Shown here: piece after piece, positions 29,992 to 39,303 of the stretch | Layout: the number at the start of each line of letters is the position of its first letter | Numbering within the stretch: the stretch's first letter is position 1 | NCBI RefSeq assembly: GCF_021172065.1 | Contig: NZ_CP087880.1 | Span: 927,111 to 991,110, forward strand | Length of the DNA: 64,000 nt | Origin: Pseudocitrobacter corydidari | GTDB taxonomy: Bacteria > Pseudomonadota > Gammaproteobacteria > Enterobacterales > Enterobacteriaceae | Reading direction: 5' to 3' | Program-made: the position numbers and the translations under genes | Notes under the pieces: generated by a model | The model's database searches: none | Seen by the model: only the letters and a program-made list of their open reading frames with translations | What the model was told of the DNA's origin: nothing

Positions 29992-31938
29992 TTAGCGGTT
30001 CTCTTTAAGTTCCTGTCGCGCATGGGCCGAACGCAGATACTGCTGAAACTCTTCAATCACGCTGACCGCAGAGATTTCTATTTTCGTTCCATCCTGTGCT
30101 TTACGCATATCAGCATAGACGATCAGCGCAAAGAGTTTGCCCACACCCCGGTTTTCCACGCCGCGCACCATACGTTTGAGTTTCTTCGGCGGCTGATAGC
30201 CCTCTCGCCAGCTTAACACGATGCGCAACGCTTCATGACGTTCCTCAACGTCAAAGTCAGTAATGGCGGTCCACTCAATAGGTTTATCCAGATCGCTACA
30301 CACAATGTGTGTTGGCGTGAAGGTATAGAGCGGTGTCTTGCCGGAGCGATGCAGCATAAACGTGACGAAACCTAATACCCAGGCCATCCCAATCAACCCG
30401 CCAGAAATCCTGGCGGCGTTCGGCATAAAAAGAGCCACGACACCAATAACCATCAGGAACACGGCACCTGCGCTTTGCAGCAACACTTTTTTCTTGTTGT
30501 CGCGCCAGATTTCACAGCTTTCCGTTGCCAGTACCGCGTGCGATTCCAGCATCTGCTGGTGCTCTGCATTATACTGGACGGCTTCTTCCGTCAGCGACTG
30601 CGACATTGACGCGCGCACCTCTTCCAGCCCGCCGAATAACGCGCCCAGAGAAGCGAAGTCGCTTTCAGAGACCTGACGCGTTGCGTGCGCAATCAGGCTA
30701 TCGTCAATTTTAACGTTCAGCGCCTCAATACGCGCGCGCGTGACCGGGTGGCTGTCTGTCGGGTGCTGAATCTCATGTTCCAGACACGCCTGCACATCGA
30801 AAGTATTGACTTTGCACGCTTCGCCGAGCAGGCCGCTTATCCACTCCTGCTGTGCCTGTTGTTTACCGGACATCACCTTATTGAGGTAGTTGTCGACCAT
30901 TTCAGACAGCGCGGAAATACGCAGCAGCGCCGTGGAAAGCGCCTGCGGCGTACTGGCCCGTGCGCCGGTTTGGTCGGCGGCAAACTCACGGATGCGGCTC
31001 CAGTAGCTGACCGTTTCGTGGAACTTAATCAGGAACCACAGGCCCATATCCAGCGCAGGATGCAACACGATGCGGTCAATCCACGCCACTCCGTTGGAGT
31101 TATTTGCCATCTGCTGTAGCGTATTTTCAAGGCCCGCATAAACCGGGGCGAAGCGTAAACTGTACTGCGTATCCTTCCCGGTAAAATGGCCCAGTTCGTG
31201 ACCAATAACCGCCGCCACCTCGTCTTTATTCATCAACGATGAGTAGGTGAGGGGTAAATAAAGGGTATTGCCGGTCAGCAGATCGCCGCTGTTCAGGCGA
31301 ACGTTATTGGCGGTGACATAAAAGCAGTCAAAGAAGCCGACCACGATGTTATCCGGCATCACCACCTGGCTCTTCTGCGCCAGATCGCGCACCCAGCCCC
31401 ACAGCTGTGGAGATTGTTCCTCTGAGACCGAATGACCATGAATATGACTTTCTTCGCGCTTAAAGAAGGCAAAACAACGGCGGATGGAAAACATGCTTTT
31501 CAGCAGCATCCACAATATGGCGCCAATAGCAAAGAGCGCCATCATAAATACTTTTCCTGACCCGTGACCGGAATGCGAGAGCGAAACCAACCAGGCCAAC
31601 TCACCGCCCACTAAGGAGACAATCCCCAGCCCGTTGCAGATCATAATCAGCAGCATAAAGATAGGGATAATGCCCCGGCAGAGGGTAAAGGTGGCAATCA
31701 ATTTATTTTGCGAGGTACGCGACGCGACCACACTCAGATGGCAAATCAGCATCGCCAGAAGGCAAATGAGAATGGACCCGACGCTGCAAAGCCCCGCAAA
31801 GACAGAGAGACCTGCTCGGAGCGCAGCAGAGGAACTGTGCCCCGCAGGCGTGCCGCCGAGACGCCAGAACTGCCAAAAACCATAAATAAGAATTAATATT
31901 GGTATTAAAAATATTCGTCTGAAAGCTTTTATTTCCAT
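29992..31938 (-). CDS. membrane-bound M48-type zinc metallopeptidase (accessory)
   Basis: This 648-residue protein has about four hydrophobic segments in its first 175 residues (for example IFLIPILILIYGFWQFW), then a metallopeptidase domain with the zinc motif HELGH at about 246-250 (AAVIGHELGHFTGKD) and a likely third ligand in REFAADQTGA near 318. Two further membrane segments near 480-535 and a PH-like soluble tail with an LRIVLSWREGY stretch complete it. M48 enzymes such as HtpX degrade membrane proteins, but the substrate here is unknown. It stands alone, with AT-rich DNA upstream, between two genes that adjoin in E. coli, so it is probably acquired. Confidence 0.85.
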   Translation of the reverse strand: MEIKAFRRIFLIPILILIYGFWQFWRLGGTPAGHSSSAALRAGLSVFAGLCSVGSILICLLAMLICHLSVVASRTSQNKLIATFTLCRGIIPIFMLLIMICNGLGIVSLVGGELAWLVSLSHSGHGSGKVFMMALFAIGAILWMLLKSMFSIRRCFAFFKREESHIHGHSVSEEQSPQLWGWVRDLAQKSQVVMPDNIVVGFFDCFYVTANNVRLNSGDLLTGNTLYLPLTYSSLMNKDEVAAVIGHELGHFTGKDTQYSLRFAPVYAGLENTLQQMANNSNGVAWIDRIVLHPALDMGLWFLIKFHETVSYWSRIREFAADQTGARASTPQALSTALLRISALSEMVDNYLNKVMSGKQQAQQEWISGLLGEACKVNTFDVQACLEHEIQHPTDSHPVTRARIEALNVKIDDSLIAHATRQVSESDFASLGALFGGLEEVRASMSQSLTEEAVQYNAEHQQMLESHAVLATESCEIWRDNKKKVLLQSAGAVFLMVIGVVALFMPNAARISGGLIGMAWVLGFVTFMLHRSGKTPLYTFTPTHIVCSDLDKPIEWTAITDFDVEERHEALRIVLSWREGYQPPKKLKRMVRGVENRGVGKLFALIVYADMRKAQDGTKIEISAVSVIEEFQQYLRSAHARQELKENR

Positions 31939-32114
31939 ATAAAAAGACTCGCATCAAGTGATAAATTTAAAATGACGGTTTATTTTAAATTGGCCTTAAG
32001 GGAGCTTTTGTTATTATTCCTTACGATAGCTTTAAGATATTTTAATTATATTCAGAAATGGAATGTGTGTGTTTGTGGGATGCTGTATCTGTTGCAACAT
32101 CCCACAAACCAGCC

Positions 32115-33026
32115 TTAACGAAGAACCGGATGCCCGCTGATGGCCAGTGTCGTAGCACCTGCCGAATGCACCAGTTTCGCCTGCGCCCCTAACGGCAGCG
32201 TGACGGTGCGCTGCTCGTGGCCGAAATCGAGCCCGCTGATGACCGGAATCGCCAACCTTGAACGCAAATAGTCGTACATGGTCTGCAAATCATAACCTGC
32301 GTCGTAGTCATTCGGCGTAGCGCCGGTGAAGCTGCCGAGCACGATGGCCTTCTGGCGCGGCAGAATACCGGCGTACAACAGTTGAAGCAGCATGCGCTCC
32401 ACGCGGAAAGGATGTTCGTTGATATCTTCCAGCACCAGAATACCGTCGCTGATTTGCGGCATCCACGGCGTGCCGACCAGCGACGTCAGCATTGCCAGAT
32501 TGCCGCCCCACAGTTTGCCTTCTTCGCGGCACTGTGGACCGTCGCCCGCCCACTCAAGCGTGAAGCTTTCATTGCGCAGCGCCTGCCAGAAGTGATGCAC
32601 GGTAAAGTCGTTCAGGGTTTCTGCACCAAAATTCCCCGCCAGCATCGGCCCGCTGAAGGTGATGACGTCACCTTTTGCCAGCAGCCCCAACTGAATAACG
32701 GTGAAATCGCTGTGGCCGCAGATAAGCAGCGGATCCTGCTGCTGGCGCGCGACGAGCGACGGCCAGTTGATGGCATCCAGCAGACGGCTTGCGCCATAGC
32801 CGCCGCGCACCGCCAGCACAATCTGATTTTTACCTTTCAGTTCCGCGAGTTGATTGATATCGGCCAGGCGCTCACTCTCGACGCCCGCAAAGCGCTGGCT
32901 GCGGCGAGGAATGACCTGCTGGTGGTTGACCTGATGCCCTGCGCTTATCAGTCGGCCAACGCCCATTTCGGCGGCGGATTGATTGATGCAGTAGCCCGAC
33001 GGGGCGATCAGATGAAACTGTGACAT
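32115..33026 (-). CDS. ldcA: LdcA, L,D-carboxypeptidase
   Basis: This cytoplasmic S66 serine peptidase removes the terminal D-Ala from murein tetrapeptides in cell-wall recycling. The 303-residue protein (304 in E. coli) begins MSQFHLIAPSGYCINQ; the nucleophile serine lies in LICGHSDFTV near residue 106, and the other catalytic residues in LVLEDINEHPFRVER (Glu) and GLDFGHEQRTVTLPLG (His). It is divergent from emtA across 94 bases. No anomalies are seen. Confidence 0.96.
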   Translation of the reverse strand: MSQFHLIAPSGYCINQSAAEMGVGRLISAGHQVNHQQVIPRRSQRFAGVESERLADINQLAELKGKNQIVLAVRGGYGASRLLDAINWPSLVARQQQDPLLICGHSDFTVIQLGLLAKGDVITFSGPMLAGNFGAETLNDFTVHHFWQALRNESFTLEWAGDGPQCREEGKLWGGNLAMLTSLVGTPWMPQISDGILVLEDINEHPFRVERMLLQLLYAGILPRQKAIVLGSFTGATPNDYDAGYDLQTMYDYLRSRLAIPVISGLDFGHEQRTVTLPLGAQAKLVHSAGATTLAISGHPVLR

Positions 33027-33120
33027 GGTAATTCCTTGCAGAGAACGAAACGAGTATCATGCCGCCTGAACCCGTTATTGTCATTACTGGCGACATACTT
33101 GAGCTAAAAAGGATAGTTGC

Positions 33121-33732
33121 GTGAAATTGAGATGGTTTGCTTTTTTAATTGTGTTACTTGCCGGATGCAGTTCAAAACAGGATTACAAAAATCCACCCTG
33201 GGACCCACAGGTGCCGGTGAAGCGCGCAATGCAATGGATGCCTATTAGCGAAAAAGCCGGTGCGGCGTGGGGCGTAAGCCCGCGTTTGATCACCGCCATC
33301 ATTGCCATCGAGTCTGGCGGTAACCCGAATGCCGTCAGCAAATCTAACGCGGTGGGCTTGATGCAACTCAAAGCGTCCACCTCTGGAAAAGATGTCTATC
33401 GCCATATGGGCTGGAGCGGTCAACCGTCAACCAGCGAGCTGAAAAACCCGGAGCGTAATATCTCCATGGGAGCGGCTTACCTGAGCATACTGGAACATGG
33501 CTCGCTGGCAGGCATTAAAGACCCGGAAGTGATGCAGTACGCGCTGATGGTCTCTTATGCCAACGGCGCGGGCGCGCTGCTGCGGACGTTCTCCTCCGAT
33601 CGCAAAAAAGCGATCAGCAAAATCAACGATCTGGATAAAGACGAGTTCTTCGAACACGTCGTTGAAAACCATCCGGCTCCACAGGCGCCGCGCTATATCT
33701 GGAAAATGCAGAAAGCGATGGATGCGATGTAA
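33121..33732 (+). CDS. emtA: EmtA (MltE), endo-type membrane-bound lytic transglycosylase
   Basis: This outer-membrane lipoprotein cleaves peptidoglycan within glycan chains. The 203-residue protein has a short signal peptide with lipobox LAGC (Cys16) and an SLT domain with the catalytic Glu64 in [24 protein letters not shown], both at the same positions as in E. coli. The start is GTG at 33121 after AAAAAGGATAGTTGC. Its stop codon directly abuts the ycgR stop, with no base between the two convergent genes. Confidence 0.96.
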   Translation: MKLRWFAFLIVLLAGCSSKQDYKNPPWDPQVPVKRAMQWMPISEKAGAAWGVSPRLITAIIAIESGGNPNAVSKSNAVGLMQLKASTSGKDVYRHMGWSGQPSTSELKNPERNISMGAAYLSILEHGSLAGIKDPEVMQYALMVSYANGAGALLRTFSSDRKKAISKINDLDKDEFFEHVVENHPAPQAPRYIWKMQKAMDAM

Positions 33733-34467
33733 CTAGTCGCGAACCCTGTTGGCGCGTTCACGTGCTTCTCGCTCCAGCGAAAAAATAATGCGCTGGAGCG
33801 AGCGTTCTGTCGCCGGGTTAACGTTAAGAAAACGCAAACTCAACCGTGGTGTGCTCACCGTTTCGTTTTTATGATCGACCACTCTTCGCTCGCTGACTGC
33901 AATCAGTTGGGCATCAAAATGAAATGTTCCCCATTGCCCCATATCCAGCTCCAGCTGGGAAAAACGCATTCCCGGCTGTAAATCATCTTCCGGTTGGCTA
34001 TCCAGCAGCGCGCCCATTCCTCCCAGTGACAGGTCAAAAATTCGAAAGCGCAGCATCTGTTTGCCGGGCAACTGCGCTTTGCCAAAGTAGGGCGGATGCA
34101 GCGGGGCGGTGATGCGAAAATATTCACGACGCTGGATAAACCAGATCGTCGGCGGAACGGGAAGAATGAATGCAGGTAGCCCCTGAAATTCGCCCGCCTG
34201 CAATTGTGCTACCGTGAATTCCATCTTAGCGCCGGCGGTTTCGGCGGTGATGGTGACGTTTTCCACTCGCTGTACCGCGCGGTTTTCATACGCCTGACTG
34301 CCAAAATCGAGTATCAGTGCGGTTTTGCTCACCTCCAGAAGGCGACTGATAAATTGCCCGCTTCCCCACGAGACGCGTAGCGGAACGTCATCGCGATGGA
34401 GATCGCGCAGAATATTCAAAACGGCCAGCGGGTTTTGTTTCAGAAACTGCGAAGGGTATTGATTCAT
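33733..34467 (-). CDS. ycgR: YcgR, c-di-GMP-binding flagellar brake
   Basis: YcgR binds c-di-GMP through a PilZ domain and slows the flagellar motor by contacting MotA/FliG. The 244-residue protein has the YcgR N-domain (about 10-105) and a PilZ domain with the RxxxR motif in QRREYFRI (near 113-118) and DLSLGGMG. The ATG at 34467 follows GAGGAGATAGCAG. A sigma28 promoter lies upstream (34503-34529), fitting its place in the flagellar class III regulon. Confidence 0.96.
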   Translation of the reverse strand: MNQYPSQFLKQNPLAVLNILRDLHRDDVPLRVSWGSGQFISRLLEVSKTALILDFGSQAYENRAVQRVENVTITAETAGAKMEFTVAQLQAGEFQGLPAFILPVPPTIWFIQRREYFRITAPLHPPYFGKAQLPGKQMLRFRIFDLSLGGMGALLDSQPEDDLQPGMRFSQLELDMGQWGTFHFDAQLIAVSERRVVDHKNETVSTPRLSLRFLNVNPATERSLQRIIFSLEREARERANRVRD

Positions 34468-34502
34468 CTGCTATCTCCTCTGGAGGATAAACCGTCTGCT
34501 TG

Positions 34503-34529
34503 TTATCGGTTTACGTCCAGGAAACTTCA
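34503..34529 (-). promoter_or_regulatory. sigma28 (FliA) promoter of ycgR
   Basis: On the reverse strand AAGTTT, eleven bases, then ACCGATAA match the flagellar sigma factor consensus (TAAAGTTT-N11-GCCGATAA), 36 bases before the ycgR start. Confidence 0.85.
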
Positions 34530-34731
34530 GCCTCGGTAAAAAAAATTTTTTGTTCGCTTTCTACGCGGCGTGCGGGCGAGAAGGGCCTGTTCAGGTCAAA
34601 CATATTCAGCATATGAATAAAATATAAGCGCGACGGCGAGATTTTTAAGAGTAATTACCTATACTTGAAACATTAGCGGCGCAGAATGTCGGCGCTTTTT
34701 TTGAGGTTTTTTTAATTGGAGGATGGTAAAA

Positions 34732-34989
34732 ATGGGTGTTATTGCCTGGATTATTTTTGGTCTTATTGCGGGTGTTATTGCCAAACTGATTATGCCGGGG
34801 AAAGACGGTGGCGGCTTTATTCTGACCTGTCTGCTGGGTATCGTTGGTGCGGTGGTGGGCGGCTGGATTGCCACTACGCTGGGCTTTGGCGATCGCGCAA
34901 TGGGCTTTGATATGCACAGCTTCCTGGTTGCTGTTGTGGGCGCCATTGTGGTGCTGGCTATCTTCCGCTTCCTGCGCCGCAATAACTAA
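34732..34989 (+). CDS. ymgE: YmgE, GlsB/YeaQ/YmgE-family small membrane protein
   Basis: This 85-residue protein has three hydrophobic segments (about 3-20, 29-46, 62-80) separated by glycine-rich turns (IMPGKDGGGF) and ends in a basic cap, FRFLRRNN. It matches E. coli YmgE, formerly called a transglycosylase-associated protein; its function is unknown. I start it at 34732 (MGVIAWIIFGL), 8 bases after GGAGG; an ATG three codons earlier lies too close to that site. A GGCCCC/GGGGCC hairpin follows at 35004. Confidence 0.93.
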   Translation: MGVIAWIIFGLIAGVIAKLIMPGKDGGGFILTCLLGIVGAVVGGWIATTLGFGDRAMGFDMHSFLVAVVGAIVVLAIFRFLRRNN

Positions 34990-35003
34990 GCATCACGCTT
35001 CTA

Positions 35004-35021
35004 CGGCCCCATTCGGGGCCG
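35004..35021 (+). terminator. terminator-like hairpin after ymgE
   Basis: CGGCCCC-ATTC-GGGGCCG begins 14 bases after the ymgE stop and is followed by the pyrimidine-rich CTATACTTCCTTTCT. It is a moderate intrinsic terminator. Confidence 0.65.
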
Positions 35022-35093
35022 CTATACTTCCTTTCTGTTGATTCCCCACAAATTTTCCAGACTCTGTGTATCTGCCTATTGCGCGTTAAATAA

Positions 35094-35129
35094 AAATGAG
35101 AATAATTAGCATTCTTTATTCTAATTATT
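35094..35129 (+). promoter_or_regulatory. Fur-like box and inverted repeat before the TonB receptor
   Basis: The AT-rich stretch AATGAGAATAATTAGCATT (from 35095) resembles a Fur box. It overlaps a perfect 9-bp inverted repeat, AATAATTAG (35101-35109) with its complement at 35121-35129. Both lie within 50 bases of the receptor start, where an iron-responsive operator would be expected. Which of the two is functional cannot be told from sequence. Confidence 0.5.
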
Positions 35130-35144
35130 GGTCAGACAAACATT

Positions 35145-37247
35145 ATGCGCTTCGCCTATCGTACGCTCTCGGGAATGATTGCACTTGCTCTCGCCACACC
35201 GGCCGTGGCCGACAACGCTGAAACCACTATGGTCGTCACCGGTTCACAGGGGAGCAGTGAACTGCCCGCATGGACCAACAGCGCCACCAAATCCGCCGTC
35301 GCGGAGAGCAAAACGCCGCAGGTTATCAATACCATCAGTGAGAAAGAAATTACCCAACGTCACGCCAACTCGGTCAATGAAATTCTGCGTTATGCACCGG
35401 GCGTCTCGACGGAAGTGCGCGGCAGCACCAGCTACATGAGCGAATATAAAATTCGTGGCTTTACCGTCGACAATGAATTTTATAACGGCCTGCAATTGCC
35501 CTATAACGTCAATGGCAACACCAAAGCGCGTATTGACCCGCTGCTGATTGAAAACGTGGATATTCTGAAGGGGCCTTCCTCGGTGCTTTATGGCAACGGT
35601 TCGCCGGGTGGTCTGGTGAATATTCAGGGGAAAAAACCGCAAACCGAACAACGTACGGAAGTGGGGTTTAACACCGGCACGCGCAACCTGAAAGAGGGAT
35701 ATCTGGATTCCACCGGGCGTATCCTCGACAGCGACTGGAGCTACCGCCTGCTGGGCAAAGCACGTGAAGGCGATGACCAGCCCCATACTACGCGTTACGA
35801 AGATTATCTGGTTGCGCCGAGCGTCACCTGGCAGCCCGATAATAAAACCCGCCTGACGATTGACGCGCTGGCGCAAAACACGCCGAGCCTGACGCCGTCC
35901 AATCCATTGCCGCTTTCGTATCTGCGTTCCAGCTACGCCGGGCGTCGCGACTTTGCGGGGGATAAGTGGAGCGGTTTCGAACAGCGCCAGTGGATGGTGG
36001 GGTACAGCTTCGAGCATGAATTCGACAGCGGTTGGGGCATCGCCCAGAAAGCGCGTTATTTTGACATCGATACTCACCAGCGCAGCGCCTATTCCACCGG
36101 GAATGCGGGTAGTGCGAACGTGTATGAACTGAACCGCTTTGCCTATACCACCGATGAAGATCTGCACAGCTTTAATATCGATAACCAGGTCAGCAAAACT
36201 TTCGCGCTGGGCGACTGGCAGCATCACCTGCTGGCGGGGTTCGATTACCAGAAACTGAATTCGCACTATAACTATCGCTACGCCTCGACCACGCCGGGCA
36301 TCGATATGCTGCATCCGGATTACTCGCAGATCACCAGTGATAATTTAGGGCTCTACACCGCGCAGAAAAATCGTCTTTCTTACAACCAGAAAGGGTATTA
36401 CTTCCAGGATCAGGTGGAGTTCGGCGGCCTGAATATTCTTGGCAGCATTCGTTATGATGAGTACCAGTCTGCCACCACGGATTATCTCAATGACCAGCAA
36501 AAAGCGTGGATCTCCCAGGATCGCGTCACTAAACGCCTGGGCGCGCTGTATGCCTTTGATAATGGTCTGTCACCGTTTATCAGCTACTCAGAAGGCTTCC
36601 TGCCGGTATCGCCGCGCGGTAACCTGACCGCGCAGGACGTGAAACCGACCACCAGCAAACAGGTGGAGGGCGGCGTCAAATACCTGCTGGCAGAATACGC
36701 GACGACCTTTACCGCGTCGGTGTTTAATATTCGCCAGAAAAACGTGGTGAGCGCGGACCCCAGCTGGAACTACCGCCAGACGGGGGAGATTGAATCGAAA
36801 GGCGCAGAGCTCTCTGTCGTGAGTCGTCCAACGGACAACATCAACCTGATTGCCAACTACGCCTACACGCACGCTATCAACACCGAGGATGAAACTTACG
36901 AAGGTAAGCGACCGACGCAGGTGCCGGAAAACGCGTTTAACCTGTGGGGGGACTACACCTTTGACAGCAGCGTATTAAGCGGTTTCACCGTGGGTGCGGG
37001 CGTGCGCTACACCGGGCCGATGGAGATTTCTCCGGCCAATAACGAAGGCAAGCTGGGCGGTACGACGCAGTATGATATGGCGGTATCGTACGATATGTCG
37101 GCTATCGACAGCAGCCTGAACGGCTTGATGCTGAAGGCCAGCGCGCAGAACCTGACCAACAAAGAAACCTTCAGCTGCTACGACAGCACCAACTGCTGGA
37201 TTGGCCGCGATCGTACGGTGCAGGTGGGGGCGAGTTATACGTTTTGA
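35145..37247 (+). CDS. TonB-dependent siderophore receptor, FhuA/FoxA type
   Basis: This 700-residue outer-membrane receptor has a signal peptide (about 1-22, ending AVA), a TonB-box-like ETTMVVTG just after it, a plug domain (about 50-160, PQVINTISEKEITQ...LIENVDILKGPSSVLYGNGSPGGLVNIQGKKP) and a 22-strand barrel ending in aromatic SYTF. The cysteine pair near the end (FSCYDSTNCWIGRDRTVQVG) is typical of the FhuA/FoxA hydroxamate receptors. The ligand cannot be fixed. No siderophore synthesis, esterase or ABC genes lie beside it, so it relies on transport genes elsewhere. It is absent from this position in E. coli K-12. Confidence 0.9.
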   Translation: MRFAYRTLSGMIALALATPAVADNAETTMVVTGSQGSSELPAWTNSATKSAVAESKTPQVINTISEKEITQRHANSVNEILRYAPGVSTEVRGSTSYMSEYKIRGFTVDNEFYNGLQLPYNVNGNTKARIDPLLIENVDILKGPSSVLYGNGSPGGLVNIQGKKPQTEQRTEVGFNTGTRNLKEGYLDSTGRILDSDWSYRLLGKAREGDDQPHTTRYEDYLVAPSVTWQPDNKTRLTIDALAQNTPSLTPSNPLPLSYLRSSYAGRRDFAGDKWSGFEQRQWMVGYSFEHEFDSGWGIAQKARYFDIDTHQRSAYSTGNAGSANVYELNRFAYTTDEDLHSFNIDNQVSKTFALGDWQHHLLAGFDYQKLNSHYNYRYASTTPGIDMLHPDYSQITSDNLGLYTAQKNRLSYNQKGYYFQDQVEFGGLNILGSIRYDEYQSATTDYLNDQQKAWISQDRVTKRLGALYAFDNGLSPFISYSEGFLPVSPRGNLTAQDVKPTTSKQVEGGVKYLLAEYATTFTASVFNIRQKNVVSADPSWNYRQTGEIESKGAELSVVSRPTDNINLIANYAYTHAINTEDETYEGKRPTQVPENAFNLWGDYTFDSSVLSGFTVGAGVRYTGPMEISPANNEGKLGGTTQYDMAVSYDMSAIDSSLNGLMLKASAQNLTNKETFSCYDSTNCWIGRDRTVQVGASYTF

Positions 37248-37248
37248 T

Positions 37249-37321
37249 GATTGCCCGGTGGCGCTGCGCTTACCGGGCCTACAGAGTCGCGTAGGCCGGA
37301 TAAGGCGCAGCCGCCATCCGG
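37249..37321. repeat. BIME (paired REP palindromes)
   Basis: Two REP-type palindromes, GCCCGGTGGCGCTGCGCTT.. with its partner ACCGGGC and GTAGGCCGGATAAGGCGCAG..CATCCGGC, stand head to head between the convergent receptor and treA genes. REP units of this kind occur in enteric 3' regions and bind gyrase or stabilise mRNA. Confidence 0.88.
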
Positions 37322-37323
37322 CA

Positions 37324-38961
37324 TTACTTCGCCGCCTGAACCGGCGCGTCCGGCACCGTATCGCACGGTTTCTCTTTCGGGCAAATCAAATCCAGCATTT
37401 TCAGCGTCACGCCGTTGGTCCAGCCAAAGCCATCCTGCAGCGGATATTCACCGCCGCCCCCGCCCGTCCCGGTGGAGGTAATATCATATTTCTCCACCAG
37501 TTTTTTCTCCTTATCGTAGGTGTGCTGCACGTTGCTCAGGAAGCGCCAGGTGACGTCCATCGCCACTTTCTCCTGACCATAATTCTGCAACCCTTCCACA
37601 GCGACCCACTGTAACGGCGCCCAGCCGTTTGGCGCATCCCACTGTTGCCCGCTGTTAATGGTCGTGGTGGTAATGCCGCCGGGTTTTAACAACCGGCTCT
37701 GCGTCGCCGCCGCCATTTTCGTCGCCCGCTCATGCGAAGCGGCATTCACGTACAGCGGGAACAGGGCGGCAGCCGTGAGCTGATTACGTACCTTGTGCGA
37801 CTTCAGATCGTAATCGGCATACCAGCCCTCTTTATCGTTCCACAGATATTTTTCGATGGCTTTCTGACGCGCGTTAGCTTCGGTATCGTACTGGTTACTT
37901 TTCGCCGTATCGCCCGCGGCTTTGCTCCCTTCGGCGATCAGTTTTTCCATCTTAAACATCAGCGCGTTCAGGTCGACCGGCACGATGCTGGTGGTGCGAA
38001 TGGTGCCCAGTTGCTGCGGGTTATCCATCCAGCGCGAACTGAAATCCCACCCTGATGCGGCGGCGGAGCGCAGGTCGCGGTAGATTTCCGTGGCGGGGCG
38101 ATTCGGGTTTTTCTTCGCCGTGGTCACGTCATCAAGCCACGATTCCGGACGTGGCGTATCGTTATCATCCCAGTAGCGGTTGAGCAGGGTACCGTCGCGC
38201 AGTTTGACCACTCGCTTGTTGGCATCGCCAGGCTGAAGACTGTCTGCGCCGTCCATCCAGTACGCGTGCTCTTTTTCCATCTGCGGCAGATAGGTTTTCA
38301 GCGCGTTGCTGTCATGTTTTGCCAGTAACTCAACCATCAGCGAGAAAAATGGTGGTTGCGAACGGCTTAAATAGTAGCTGCGGTTGCCATTGGGGATATG
38401 CCCCCAGGTGTCGATTTCATAAGCGAAGTTCGCCACCATATCGGCCACTTTATCCCAGTGCCCGCTCTCCGCCAGGCCAAGCATGGTGAAGTAGCTGTCC
38501 CAGTAATACACCTCGCGAAAACGCCCGCCGGGCACCACATACGGTTTTGGCAGCGGCAGCAGGGAACTCCATTTTTCCGCCGTTTCGCTGGTGCGGGTCA
38601 GCACTGGCCACAGGCCATCAATGTGCTGACGCAGGGTTTGCCCTTTGGGCGGCACATAGGTTTCGCCTGCCTGCGGCAACGCAAAGTTCATCTCTACAAA
38701 GTGGCGCAGGTCGAAGCTGGTCTGACTCTTCTGCATGCGGTAATCCGCGAGGATCATCAACGGGTCGCTTTTAGGCACCGCGTCGGCAAAGGTTTTTTGA
38801 TCGGGAAAGAGTTTCGCGCTTTGCACATCATTAAACAGTGGCCCAAGCAGAATATCAGGGGAGGCCGGGTACTCCTCCTGCGCCTGTGCGGCAAAGGCCA
38901 GCAGCAGGGCGCTTAACGTCAGGGTATGGCGCGCAACAGGATGCGCAGCAATGTTCTTCAT
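37324..38961 (-). CDS. treA: TreA, periplasmic trehalase
   Basis: This family GH37 enzyme hydrolyses trehalose to two glucose molecules in the periplasm at high osmolarity. The 545-residue precursor has a signal peptide (cut after AQA, about residue 27) and both trehalase signatures: [14 protein letters not shown] at 144-157 and [10 protein letters not shown] from 440. The [19 protein letters not shown] segment near the end is also conserved. The C-terminus is shorter than the 565-residue E. coli protein. I start at 38961 ([11 protein letters not shown]) with GGAGAAAACCG upstream; an earlier in-frame ATG at 39000 lacks support. Confidence 0.95.
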   Translation of the reverse strand: MKNIAAHPVARHTLTLSALLLAFAAQAQEEYPASPDILLGPLFNDVQSAKLFPDQKTFADAVPKSDPLMILADYRMQKSQTSFDLRHFVEMNFALPQAGETYVPPKGQTLRQHIDGLWPVLTRTSETAEKWSSLLPLPKPYVVPGGRFREVYYWDSYFTMLGLAESGHWDKVADMVANFAYEIDTWGHIPNGNRSYYLSRSQPPFFSLMVELLAKHDSNALKTYLPQMEKEHAYWMDGADSLQPGDANKRVVKLRDGTLLNRYWDDNDTPRPESWLDDVTTAKKNPNRPATEIYRDLRSAAASGWDFSSRWMDNPQQLGTIRTTSIVPVDLNALMFKMEKLIAEGSKAAGDTAKSNQYDTEANARQKAIEKYLWNDKEGWYADYDLKSHKVRNQLTAAALFPLYVNAASHERATKMAAATQSRLLKPGGITTTTINSGQQWDAPNGWAPLQWVAVEGLQNYGQEKVAMDVTWRFLSNVQHTYDKEKKLVEKYDITSTGTGGGGGEYPLQDGFGWTNGVTLKMLDLICPKEKPCDTVPDAPVQAAK

Positions 38962-39273
38962 CGGTTTTCTCCATTTCGGCAAACAGCAGGAGCGCTGCAA
39001 TCAACCTGATGAAAACCTTAGTTGAAATTCCTCTTTGCCGTGGCGATTTGCGTGATTAATTGCTGTTTTTTCAGCGCGGATCGCATTGCGATGCGTTAAA
39101 AATGAAAGTCCGTTATTCATTGGAATATCTTTTCGCTGTCTGTATTGGCCATTATTTTTACTGATGAATATTTGCACAGTTATCGCTCATGCATGTTCTG
39201 AAAGGGTGCAGTTAATTCTTATAAATAATAAGGAGAATAAATTAATTTATTTTAAAACAACAAGTTAATTATT

Positions 39274-39289
39274 TGGCATGCCGGTTGCT
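39274..39289 (+). promoter_or_regulatory. sigma54 (-24/-12) promoter of the urea operon
   Basis: TGGCATGCCGGTTGCT agrees with the sigma54 consensus TGGCAC-N5-TTGCT, with the GG and GC doublets exactly 12 bases apart. Transcription would begin near 39300, about 28 bases before the atzF ATG. An NtrC-type activator is the natural candidate for a urea-nitrogen operon (inference). Confidence 0.75.
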
Positions 39290-39303
39290 ATACGAATTCC
39301 ATC

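Noticed and set aside
35244-36314. Open frame of 356 codons opposite the TonB receptor.
   Set aside because: The receptor has signal peptide, plug and barrel end; the antisense frame has no recognisable domain.
39173-39210. TGCAC and GGTGCA words as an NtrC enhancer.
   Set aside because: They are about 32 bases apart rather than forming the usual 17-base palindrome, so they are mentioned only as half-sites.
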